64,000 nucleotides of DNA from Bacteroidota bacterium (GTDB lineage Bacteria; Bacteroidota; Ignavibacteria; UBA10030; UBA8401), in NCBI GenBank assembly GCA_027622375.1, contig JAQCAB010000003.1, positions 1 to 64,000 of the forward strand, written 5' to 3'. Positions within the stretch are counted from its first letter, which is position 1, and the number at the start of each line of letters is the position of its first letter. The notes below the pieces were generated by a model that worked only from the letters and a program-made list of their open reading frames with translations, did not search any database and was not told the DNA's origin. This document shows, piece after piece, positions 55,721-63,767 of this stretch. Position numbers and translations under genes: made by a program.

Positions 55721-58700
55721 TTAAAACATCATTCTAACCTCAATTTTTGCAGAATGGATTGGTTTATTGGAGTAAAAAGTATTTATTCTTCCTAAATAAT
55801 ATAAGCTAAAAACTAAATTTGATTCTAATCTTGTTTCAGTTGATAAATTCATAAAATAAGTTTTACCAATTTGTTTACCTTGAAGTAAATAAAATTCGTT
55901 TAAATAGTTTTTTAATAAGGAATTTATTTTACCTTCTTCTCTTATTATCTCAAATCGGAACTGACCTGCCGAAAATATTTTACTAATTAATCTTAATGAT
56001 TGCAAGTTGGTTTCGCTTTCAACAACATTATTGTAATTTGCTTTATCACTTCCAAATCCATTTTCCAATTTAAACACAATTTCAATATCCTGAATTGGTC
56101 TATATGAAATTTCAGAAAGAATATTTGATAAATCAATATTACGATTTTTATCATTTACAATTTTATAATTAGCTTTAACTAATTTTGATGATACTTCAAT
56201 ATTAAGGGCAATATCCTTTAATAACTGAATTTGAGTTCGTAAAGAATGTTCATTCATAAAATTAATTTCATTTGATTCTAAATATGTTGTAACTCCTTCC
56301 CGATATAAAAATCTGTATCGCATATTAAAATCACGATTATTTTCTTTATAAAATATATTCTGTTGAGCAAATAAATTTGAGTGCAAAACGTTATCAGTAT
56401 TAACAGCTGATTTAAAATAATTTACGAATTGAGTTGGCTTCCCTTTTCGTTCAACTTTCAATAATAATTCATGCGATAAATTATTTAGAAATGAGATTGA
56501 TGACTCTGTATTGTTAATCAACTCATTAAATCTAATTTTAGATCGCCATGATAATTTTGTATTATTTATTTTATCATATTTGTCAGTTGGTAGAATTATT
56601 AAATTATAATTTCCTTCAAAGCGAGTTGGTTCAAAATCTTGTTCATTTTCATAATCAACTACATTATTTTTATTCCCATCAATCCATCTATATTTTCCTT
56701 CGCCAACTTTGACTTCAATAAATCTTTTCTCAAAATTTGCTCCCTTCTCTTGCGAATTATCACCATATAAATCTAAATCAATCGCTTGTAATAACTTAAT
56801 CCGAGATTGCATCCGATAAAACAAAATGTTTTCATCTGTTAATGATGTCAAAATATTTTTATAATAATTGACTTGCCGATAAGAAGAATTTATTTCAGTT
56901 CTGCTTTGTTTACCTGAATAAACAAAATTAAGCTGCGATTTATTTATTATTGAATATTTATCAAATACCCCATTATGATTTTTTTTGTCTTCAAAATATT
57001 CATGACTTATAGCTGAAGTTATGTTCTCATTGAAATTAAAATTTATAGTTGGAATATATTTTTGGAATGAATAACTACCATTCAATAGTGAATCCGTTAA
57101 CTCATTTTTTACTTTGTTTAGTTCTTCTCTATAACTAAATGTTGGATTTATGAAGTATATTTTGTCTCCAATAATAAATTCTCTTTGCTCAGTTTGAGTT
57201 GCACCTGTCGAATTATTACTAACAGTTTTATTAAATAAAAATGAAGCTTTTGGTAAATAATCTTCACTAATTATAAATGTAAGTTGGTTATAATTCGATT
57301 TTGTTGTTGATGATACGTTATTGATTCCATAATTATATTTCAGTTTTGTTGAATCATAAAGTGAATAAATAATATTGAATTCGTTTTTTGTATAACCACC
57401 TCCAGAAGATATATTCCATTTTCTATTAAAATCTACTTCATCAATTCTATCAAATTCATTAAAATTTTTATTTTTGATAGTTCCTGACACATTAAATGAT
57501 AGTTTTCCTAAATTTTTATCATTTATTTTAATTATGTCAGATTCTGTTTTTCCACTATAAGAAAAATAGCTTCCTTCATTTCCCGTTAAATCCTTTAAAG
57601 TATTTTCATTAAATCTAGTTCCTTGAAAATTAAAACCTAAATCTGTTTTATCATTTATTTTATAAATTGATTGAATTGCTAACAATTCATTTTTTTCTGG
57701 TTTCGGGATTAATATTAAAGGAAGATAACTTCCTTTTTTAATCCCAATAAATTTAAATTCACTGCTACTTACTTTCTCATAATCTCCTTGAAAATATCCA
57801 ATAAATGTAAATTTAATGGAATAAATTGATTCAGTACTGTTTCGTAAAAAAGAATAATAAATAAAATTATTATTTTCGATAATAGTATCTTTTTTAACAT
57901 AATCCCCTTTACCTATTCCAGTAATTGAATCTCGACCTACTAACAAAACTCCACTTTTTCCAATTAAGGAATCTGAACTTGATCGCAAAATGTTTTTATC
58001 GTCTTCTGACAAAATAAAATCTGTAGTTACTTCAATGTCATCCACTTCACGATGATATGAAGTATTAAATGTAATTGAATTTGATAAATTTGATTCAATA
58101 GTTAAACCAGAAAGTGATCTCGCATAATTTCTTTCACTATATTCAAAATCAATTACAATTCTTGAATAACTTGTTACAATATTTTTTGAGCTGAAAGTTA
58201 ACTCTCCAGTTGAATATTCAATAATGTAATCATTTTGTTCACCTCGGTTTAACAATAAACCATCCAGATAAACTTTTTCAGTCCCAGCAATTATAATGAT
58301 ATATTTTAAATTATTTTTTCCATAAAGTTTATATGGACCTTGAATTCCATCAATTGGAGAAATAATATTTGAAGTATAAACTCCGCGATTAACAGCAATA
58401 ATTCCTTTTGCATTTGTCCTTTCAAAAACATTTTGGTATTCAATTAACGCACCTTGAACTTTTCGATTTAAATTATTTTCAGGACTTAATTTTGCGGTGT
58501 ATTGTAAATCTCCGAAAGTAGTTCTGTACTTTGGACCTTTTACTGAAATAAAAACATTGTCAATTTCTCGTAATGTTTGTGTGTTGCCTTGAGGTTGAAT
58601 TGGAATATTTTGATCGGTTAATGATGCTATCACATCAACATCTTTTGAAAGTTTTCCTGATAAATCTAATCTAAAAGCTGAGTTTAAAGAAAAATCTGTA

Positions 58701-58954
58701 TTTGATGCGATTGAAATTCCCCTAACAATCATTCCTCTCTTAACTAATTTATCTTCACTTAATTGTTTAGAAGTTTTATTTACTTCTCTAAATTGAAGAG
58801 AATTATTTTTTAGAGAATCAATTGTATGATGAAAATATATTTTTTTTAAGTGAAAACCTATTTTGACAGTATCATCACTTTGAGAAAATGATATTGAGAA
58901 AATAAATAATAAAAGTAAATAGATTTTTGGTATAAGAAAATTAGTTCGTTGCAA
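55721..58954 (-). CDS. large outer-membrane protein, predicted beta-barrel, unknown function
   Basis: A 1077-residue protein with a signal peptide (about 1-24, IYLLLLFIFSISFSQS) and a terminal phenylalanine (EVRMMF), a mark of outer-membrane barrels. The N-terminal part has VASLTDQNIPIQPQGNTQ-type sequence (about 108-125) and a repeated-type motif KVYLDGLLLNRGEQNDYIIEYSTGELTFSSKNIV (about 235-270) that I recall from uncharacterised Ignavibacteria and Chlorobi proteins. The remainder is alternating hydrophobic strands, ending in likely barrel strands. The start is TTG with no visible Shine-Dalgarno, and no ATG fits as well. I do not assign a function. Confidence 0.85.
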   Translation of the reverse strand: MQRTNFLIPKIYLLLLFIFSISFSQSDDTVKIGFHLKKIYFHHTIDSLKNNSLQFREVNKTSKQLSEDKLVKRGMIVRGISIASNTDFSLNSAFRLDLSGKLSKDVDVIASLTDQNIPIQPQGNTQTLREIDNVFISVKGPKYRTTFGDLQYTAKLSPENNLNRKVQGALIEYQNVFERTNAKGIIAVNRGVYTSNIISPIDGIQGPYKLYGKNNLKYIIIIAGTEKVYLDGLLLNRGEQNDYIIEYSTGELTFSSKNIVTSYSRIVIDFEYSERNYARSLSGLTIESNLSNSITFNTSYHREVDDIEVTTDFILSEDDKNILRSSSDSLIGKSGVLLVGRDSITGIGKGDYVKKDTIIENNNFIYYSFLRNSTESIYSIKFTFIGYFQGDYEKVSSSEFKFIGIKKGSYLPLILIPKPEKNELLAIQSIYKINDKTDLGFNFQGTRFNENTLKDLTGNEGSYFSYSGKTESDIIKINDKNLGKLSFNVSGTIKNKNFNEFDRIDEVDFNRKWNISSGGGYTKNEFNIIYSLYDSTKLKYNYGINNVSSTTKSNYNQLTFIISEDYLPKASFLFNKTVSNNSTGATQTEQREFIIGDKIYFINPTFSYREELNKVKNELTDSLLNGSYSFQKYIPTINFNFNENITSAISHEYFEDKKNHNGVFDKYSIINKSQLNFVYSGKQSRTEINSSYRQVNYYKNILTSLTDENILFYRMQSRIKLLQAIDLDLYGDNSQEKGANFEKRFIEVKVGEGKYRWIDGNKNNVVDYENEQDFEPTRFEGNYNLIILPTDKYDKINNTKLSWRSKIRFNELINNTESSISFLNNLSHELLLKVERKGKPTQFVNYFKSAVNTDNVLHSNLFAQQNIFYKENNRDFNMRYRFLYREGVTTYLESNEINFMNEHSLRTQIQLLKDIALNIEVSSKLVKANYKIVNDKNRNIDLSNILSEISYRPIQDIEIVFKLENGFGSDKANYNNVVESETNLQSLRLISKIFSAGQFRFEIIREEGKINSLLKNYLNEFYLLQGKQIGKTYFMNLSTETRLESNLVFSLYYLGRINTFYSNKPIHSAKIEVRMMF

Positions 58955-59006
58955 TATTCTAATATTTAAAGTATCAACTTTGCTTTTTGAACCTTTCTTT
59001 TTATAG

Positions 59007-59091
59007 TACCAAAAGTCGGACTCGAACCGACACTCCTTTAAAGGGAACTGGATTTTGAGTCCAGCGCGTCTACCAATTCCGCCATTTTGGC
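59007..59091 (-). tRNA. tRNA-Leu (anticodon CAA)
   Basis: The minus strand folds as a class II tRNA of 85 nt. The acceptor arm pairs GCCAAAA with TTTTGGT and the discriminator A is at 59007. The D-arm contains GGTAGACGC, the anticodon stem CTGGA/TCCAG encloses CTCAAAA (anticodon CAA, reading UUG), a variable arm follows, and the T-arm has GGTTCGAGTCC. CCA is not encoded. Confidence 0.97.
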
Positions 59092-59140
59092 AATTATATT
59101 CTTATAAATATAAAAATAAATTTTGAAATTATTGATTGAA

Positions 59141-60025
59141 TTAATCGGCTACAATAACTTTTAACTTATCAGAAATAAGATTTATTTTTGCCCATTTAAT
59201 ATTTCTTCCAAGTAATTCACCATCTGCATGTAATGGAATTCCACCATCACATTCTATTTTTATTTCAGAATCTTTAAAATATTTAACAAGGGGATTTAAA
59301 ATATGTGTACCCATTAATGAACGAGGCAATAATTTAAATAATGTAAAAGTAGAAGCTATTTTTACTAAACAAATATCAAGTTGTGAATCAGAAATATTTG
59401 CTTCTGGAGTTAATTTAAATCCACCACCTGCATATTGTCCGTTACCAATAGCACAAAAAGAAATTGTTGAAGTAATTGATTCACTATTTGTTATAATTCG
59501 AATTTCTCTTCCAGTTATTGTAAATAAAGTTTTAATAGCAGCAAACAAATACTTTGGAAAACCTTTTAACCATTTTATTTTTGTGGCAGAATATGCTACA
59601 TCAGCATCAAGCCCAAACCCCAATCCATTTATAAAATATTGCTTCTGATTATCATCTAATTCAACACTCCAAACATCTGATTCAATAACTTTTGTCGAAA
59701 AGCTATTGTTTAATAAATTTCTCAATGGAACTTGTTTAAGCATTTTTACAAAATCGTTTCCAGTTCCAGCAGGAATAAATGCAACTTTATTTTTCTTTAA
59801 ATCAATATTATTTATCACATTATTACAAGTTCCATCACCACCAACAACAAATAGTGTTGAATGTTTTTTACTTATTTTCTGTAAAACTTCTTTTGTAGAT
59901 GAAGTTGCATTTGTAAAAACCGGAATTGCTAATTTATCACTTTCAATTATTTGTTTAATAATTTTCAGAATTTTAAGTCCTTTGCCAGAATAAATATTTA
60001 TAAAAACTGCAGGATTTTCAGACAT
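59141..60025 (-). CDS. diacylglycerol/lipid kinase (DagK/YegS family)
   Basis: A 294-residue lipid kinase of the diacylglycerol-kinase catalytic superfamily. The ATP-binding VVGGDGTCNNVIN and AFIPAGTGNDFVKML motifs are near residues 60-100, and GLGFGLDADVAYSA and GNGQYAGGGFKLTPEA are in the second domain. The final HADGELLGRN motif is typical. The lipid substrate (diacylglycerol, sphingosine or undecaprenol-type) is not determined. It shares a base with dapF. Confidence 0.92.
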   Translation of the reverse strand: MSENPAVFINIYSGKGLKILKIIKQIIESDKLAIPVFTNATSSTKEVLQKISKKHSTLFVVGGDGTCNNVINNIDLKKNKVAFIPAGTGNDFVKMLKQVPLRNLLNNSFSTKVIESDVWSVELDDNQKQYFINGLGFGLDADVAYSATKIKWLKGFPKYLFAAIKTLFTITGREIRIITNSESITSTISFCAIGNGQYAGGGFKLTPEANISDSQLDICLVKIASTFTLFKLLPRSLMGTHILNPLVKYFKDSEIKIECDGGIPLHADGELLGRNIKWAKINLISDKLKVIVAD

Positions 60026-60912
60026 TAAATATTTAGTATGGAAAATACTTTTTGATATTTAGGATCAATATTTATTGAACCAATTGATATTGTGTGTGCA
60101 GAACCTTGAAGCATTATCGAATCAGTATCAGCTGAAAGAATAATTTTTAATTTTTCACCACTTTTTACTAAAACAGAACATTCATTTTCAACAAATCCCA
60201 ATTTATGTGCAATAACTACACTTGCTGAAGAGCCTGTACCACAGGCGAGCGTTTCCTTTTCAACACCTCTTTCATAAGTTCTGATTTTTATAGTTGATTT
60301 ATCAATTACTTTACAAAAATTTACATTTGTTCCATTTGCAAAAATATTATGATAACGAATTTCTCTCCCAATTTTATTTACACCTATTTCTTCAAGTTGA
60401 TTTGAGAGTATATTTATATTTTCATCCAAAAATATTACAACATGTGGAGCTCCTGTATCGACAAAATTATATTTCAGATTCAAATTTTGTAAATTAATAT
60501 TTTGGTTCAAAATAAGATTTGTAGCTGGATTTAATTTTAATTGAATTTCATTCCCAATTACTTCACCAAAGTATAAATCACTACCGGCGTAAAATTTTAA
60601 ATTATTATTATTTGAAATATTATTTTGCAAAACAAATCTTATCGCACATCTGCCACCATTTCCACACATCATTCCAAAACTTCCATCTGAATTGTAATAA
60701 TGCATTTCAAAATCTGCTTCACTTTTATTTTCAATAAAAATTGCACCATCAGCATTTAAATATTTATCAGAATTACATAATTGTTTAGTTATTTCAGATT
60801 TCTCGATAATAATATTTTCACGATTATCAATCATGTAAAAAGTATTACCAGCACCCGACATGTAACTATATTTTACTGTGTTAGTTTTATTTTGAATTTC
60901 AATAGATTCCAT
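60025..60912 (-). CDS. dapF: diaminopimelate epimerase
   Basis: A 295-residue DapF with the two catalytic cysteines C83 (MMCGNGGRCAIRF) and C224 (ETLACGTGSSASVV), each in its normal loop. GAGNTFYMID near the N-terminus and VDTGAPHVVIF are typical. It makes meso-diaminopimelate for peptidoglycan and lysine. Its ATG is 10 nt downstream of the tmRNA 3' end on the same strand. Confidence 0.96.
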   Translation of the reverse strand: MESIEIQNKTNTVKYSYMSGAGNTFYMIDNRENIIIEKSEITKQLCNSDKYLNADGAIFIENKSEADFEMHYYNSDGSFGMMCGNGGRCAIRFVLQNNISNNNNLKFYAGSDLYFGEVIGNEIQLKLNPATNLILNQNINLQNLNLKYNFVDTGAPHVVIFLDENINILSNQLEEIGVNKIGREIRYHNIFANGTNVNFCKVIDKSTIKIRTYERGVEKETLACGTGSSASVVIAHKLGFVENECSVLVKSGEKLKIILSADTDSIMLQGSAHTISIGSINIDPKYQKVFSILNI

Positions 60913-60921
60913 AATAAAAAG

Positions 60922-61274
60922 TGGAGGTGCGGGGAGTCGAACCCCGGTCCGAAAAAGTGATTATTAAATCTTCTCCATGCTCAGTTTAGCATCTAACATT
61001 TCTTTTATTGTATACATGCCAAACTTTCTACAATAAAATAGATGGTTAAAATTTCATTATAAAGTTACCATCAAGCTTTACAACAATCCTTTCTGATTCG
61101 ACATCGCAGTAACAAGGAAAGGCACTCGTAACTTTGATGTGCTACTTAAATATTAAGCAGCAAGTGCGTAGTTTGAATTTGCACCTATTTTTTCCAGTTG
61201 TTTTACGTGCACCCGGAGCGCACGGCATGCTTCTACTTAACAATCCGCAATCCCGTCAAAACCAAATCACCCCC
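60922..61274 (-). ncRNA. ssrA: transfer-messenger RNA (tmRNA)
   Basis: The minus-strand 5' end (GGGGGTGATTTGGTTTTGACGGG-type, 61274 onward) and 3' end (CGGGGTTCGACTCCCCGCACCTCCA, to 60922) pair as an acceptor stem with one G-U; CCA is not fully encoded. The tag-coding ORF reads GCA AAT TCA AAC TAC GCA CTT GCT GCT TAA (61182-61153), i.e. ANSNYALAA. AATAGGT before GCA fits the resume-codon context. It rescues stalled ribosomes. An overlapping plus-strand frame is spurious. Confidence 0.97.
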
Positions 61275-61284
61275 CAAAAGTTTA

Positions 61285-61315
61285 CAAATTTAATACTTCC
61301 AGTGGAGAATATCAA
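61285..61315 (-). promoter_or_regulatory. predicted ssrA promoter overlapping the SirB1 stop codon
   Basis: TTG (61315-61313), 20 nt, TAAATTTG (61292-61285) on the minus strand. The TAA of the -10 element is also the stop codon of the upstream transglutaminase-like gene. The predicted start is near 61280, about 6 nt before the mature tmRNA 5' end, leaving a very short leader for RNase P to remove. Confidence 0.6.
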
Positions 61316-62129
61316 TATACTGAAGTAAAATTTGGCTTTCTATAAAATTTTCCATTTTTTCGTAAGAGGATATCATATTTCTGATCATTCGTTCAAGCAT
61401 TTGCTTTGTACTGACAGGAACCAAAATGTCATCATAAAAGTTAAAGCCAGATCTTTCAACTAAATTTTTACAATCTTTTTTTGTGATTAGCTTTCCGTAA
61501 GAAAATGGATCAACATAAATAGTTTCATCGTACACATCAAGTGCAACGATAAAATGACCGGGTAACCCAATTCCTTTTAACGGAATATTTAATCTTTGCG
61601 CAACAAACATATAGATAAATGAAAGTGAAAGTGGAATTCCCATTTTAGTTTCCAAAACTTTATCAATTAAGTGATTTGAAAGTAATTGATAGTTTTCGAC
61701 ATTTGGAGTAAAATTCCTCTTTACAAATAAATAATTACTGATTTTTTCAAGAATATCTGTTGTTAATATATCAGTTGAAATATGTGATTTTAAATCTTTT
61801 GCATATTCATTTAAGACATTTTTATAAATAGAAGTTTGTAAAAATGGATTTACTGTTTTTGATAAAATAAAAACACCTTCTTCTAAATCAGGATCCTCTT
61901 TTGATGAAATGAATTCTCTAAATAATTTAAGCGTTTCAGTATGAATTATTTTAGATTTTATTTTTTCAGCTCGCTGTTTAAATAACTCATTTTCATTTTC
62001 ACAATGATTAAGTTCATTCAAAGCATCATATCCATACTCCAGCAATTTTAATTCAACTACAGTATAAATCTCATCATCAGGATCATCTAATAATTTTAAT
62101 AAAGAAGTTATTTTTAATTTTTCATTCAT
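61290..62129 (-). CDS. SirB1/transglutaminase-like protein
   Basis: A 279-residue protein of the SirB1/transglutaminase-like family. The characteristic C-terminal stretch LETKMGIPLSLSFIYMFVAQRLNIPLKGIGLPGHFIVALDVYDETIYVDPF is present. The catalytic Cys of true transglutaminases is not obvious at its usual place (TKMGIPLS), so enzymatic activity is doubtful. It overlaps the upstream LOG-type gene by 8 nt. Confidence 0.85.
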   Translation of the reverse strand: MNEKLKITSLLKLLDDPDDEIYTVVELKLLEYGYDALNELNHCENENELFKQRAEKIKSKIIHTETLKLFREFISSKEDPDLEEGVFILSKTVNPFLQTSIYKNVLNEYAKDLKSHISTDILTTDILEKISNYLFVKRNFTPNVENYQLLSNHLIDKVLETKMGIPLSLSFIYMFVAQRLNIPLKGIGLPGHFIVALDVYDETIYVDPFSYGKLITKKDCKNLVERSGFNFYDDILVPVSTKQMLERMIRNMISSYEKMENFIESQILLQYIDILHWKY

Positions 62130-62964
62130 TTTTAAAATATTTAGGATAATTTTTAATTAAACTTGTTTTTAATTTATTGAATGCTTCTTGTGGACTATTT
62201 GCATAATTAAATAATTCTAAATCTTTTTTACTTATCAATTCTAAATTTAGTAATTCATCAAAATTAATAATTTTATCCCAAAATTCTTTACCATAAAGTA
62301 TTACGAAGATCTTCTTTTTAATTTTTTTTGTTTGTGATAAAGTAAGTAATTCCATCATTTCATCAATAGTTCCAAATCCCCCAGGAAATGCAATTAATGC
62401 TTTACCCAAATACATAAACCAATATTTACGCATGAAAAAATAATGGAATTCAAAATTTAAATGGCTCGAAATATATTTATTTGGATTTTGTTCGTGAGGT
62501 AAGCTAATGTTAAGTCCAATAGAATTACCTTTTGCTATTTTTGCACCTTTATTTGAGGCCTCCATGATTCCGGGACCCCCACCTGAACAAACAAATATTC
62601 TTTTTTCCTCAGGCAAGCTTAACGACCATTCAGTGATTAATCTTGCAAGCTCAACTGCATCATCATAATATTTCGATAGATCTAAAAGTTTTTTAAATCT
62701 CTTTTTTTGATTTACATATTCTTTGTGTGAAAGTTGTTTTTTAAAATACGCAGTTTCATTTTTACGAATCAATCTGTTAATTTCAAATTTAGATTTAATT
62801 CTGGCTGATCCAAAAAATACAACTGTACTATGTATTTTATAATGTTGAAATCTACTTAAAGGTTCAACAAATTCTGATAATATTCTTATAGGTCTAGCTG
62901 AGCTCGAATTCATAAATGCTGAATTGTTATACCCTTTAACTACTCTTGTATTTTTTGTTTTCAT
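62122..62964 (-). CDS. LOG-family (TIGR00730-type) Rossmann protein
   Basis: A 280-residue protein with the nucleotide-binding SGGGPGIMEASNKGA and the PGGFGTIDEMMELLTL motif of the LOG family, which includes cytokinin-type phosphoribohydrolases and proteins mis-called lysine decarboxylases. An N-terminal extension of about 80 residues (VVFFGSARIKSKFE onward) precedes the core. It likely acts on a nucleoside monophosphate; no substrate is known here. It overlaps ygfZ by ATGA. Confidence 0.9.
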   Translation of the reverse strand: MKTKNTRVVKGYNNSAFMNSSSARPIRILSEFVEPLSRFQHYKIHSTVVFFGSARIKSKFEINRLIRKNETAYFKKQLSHKEYVNQKKRFKKLLDLSKYYDDAVELARLITEWSLSLPEEKRIFVCSGGGPGIMEASNKGAKIAKGNSIGLNISLPHEQNPNKYISSHLNFEFHYFFMRKYWFMYLGKALIAFPGGFGTIDEMMELLTLSQTKKIKKKIFVILYGKEFWDKIINFDELLNLELISKKDLELFNYANSPQEAFNKLKTSLIKNYPKYFKNE

Positions 62965-63707
62965 TCTGTTTTATTAAAACACTTCACTTGTTCAAGTTCA
63001 ATTTTATCTTTTGTAAAAAGAGAGTCATTATTCAATCCGTTTCTTTGCACTACTCCAAGATAATAATTCTTTTTGTCGCAATTAACATTAGAAATTATTT
63101 TTCCGACAACATTATTTTTAGAATCGATAATATCATCTGTATTTAATGATAATTCAAAATTATTTTCTTCACTTACTAATAAAACTAATTGTTTTGAAAT
63201 TTTTTGATAAGTATCAAGTCGTGCAATCACTTCTTGCCCCAAGTAACAACCCTTTCCAAACGATATATATTTCCACAAATTCAACTCAAGTGGATTATAT
63301 TTTTGAAAAGTAAATTCGTTTATATTTATTTGTCCTAGATTTATATTTTTTAATTTTAATTCCTCTTCAGTATTTTCAATTACTCTAAACATTTCTAAAT
63401 CAGAATTATATAACTCATTCTTAATTATTTTAACATCATCCATTATGATATATTTTTCTAAATACTTTATAGTTTCACCAAAGTATTTAGATTGTGAGGT
63501 TAAATAATACTTATCATTAAATAAATAAATATCACAAATATCTACAATCTTTCCTTTGTCATTTAAAAAACAAGTTGTAGTAAACTTTACATCCTTAAAA
63601 TTAGTAAAATCGTTTGTACTTAATCTTTGTAAGAAAGTTAAAACATCCTTCCCTTCTAAAATAATTGAACTACTGTTTTTGTTAATAAAGAATTTATTTT
63701 CTTCCAT
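62961..63707 (-). CDS. ygfZ: folate-binding protein YgfZ
   Basis: A 248-residue GcvT-fold protein of the YgfZ family, which supports Fe-S cluster assembly and binds tetrahydrofolate. The signature KGCYLGQEVIARLDT is present with C154. QRLSTNDF and FLNDKGKIVDICDIY are also typical. It is first of a run ygfZ-LOG-SirB1, and its start follows a hairpin terminator. Confidence 0.9.
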   Translation of the reverse strand: MEENKFFINKNSSSIILEGKDVLTFLQRLSTNDFTNFKDVKFTTTCFLNDKGKIVDICDIYLFNDKYYLTSQSKYFGETIKYLEKYIIMDDVKIIKNELYNSDLEMFRVIENTEEELKLKNINLGQININEFTFQKYNPLELNLWKYISFGKGCYLGQEVIARLDTYQKISKQLVLLVSEENNFELSLNTDDIIDSKNNVVGKIISNVNCDKKNYYLGVVQRNGLNNDSLFTKDKIELEQVKCFNKTE

Positions 63708-63715
63708 ATTTAAAA

Positions 63716-63741
63716 CTAAAAAGCACCATTTAAGGTGCTTT
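63716..63741 (-). terminator. Rho-independent terminator
   Basis: On the minus strand AAAGCACC and GGTGCTTT (63741-63734 and 63727-63720) form a perfect 8-bp stem around a 6-nt TTAAAT loop, followed by TTTTTAGTTTT (63722-63712 region). It lies 27 nt after the stop of the gene at the right edge and 9 nt before ygfZ. Confidence 0.75.
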
Positions 63742-63767
63742 AAAAGTTTAAAAAATTATTAAACCAG

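Noticed and set aside
61134-61328. Plus-strand frame of 64 codons across the tmRNA
   Set aside because: It is antisense to a clearly folded tmRNA and ends inside the SirB1-like gene.
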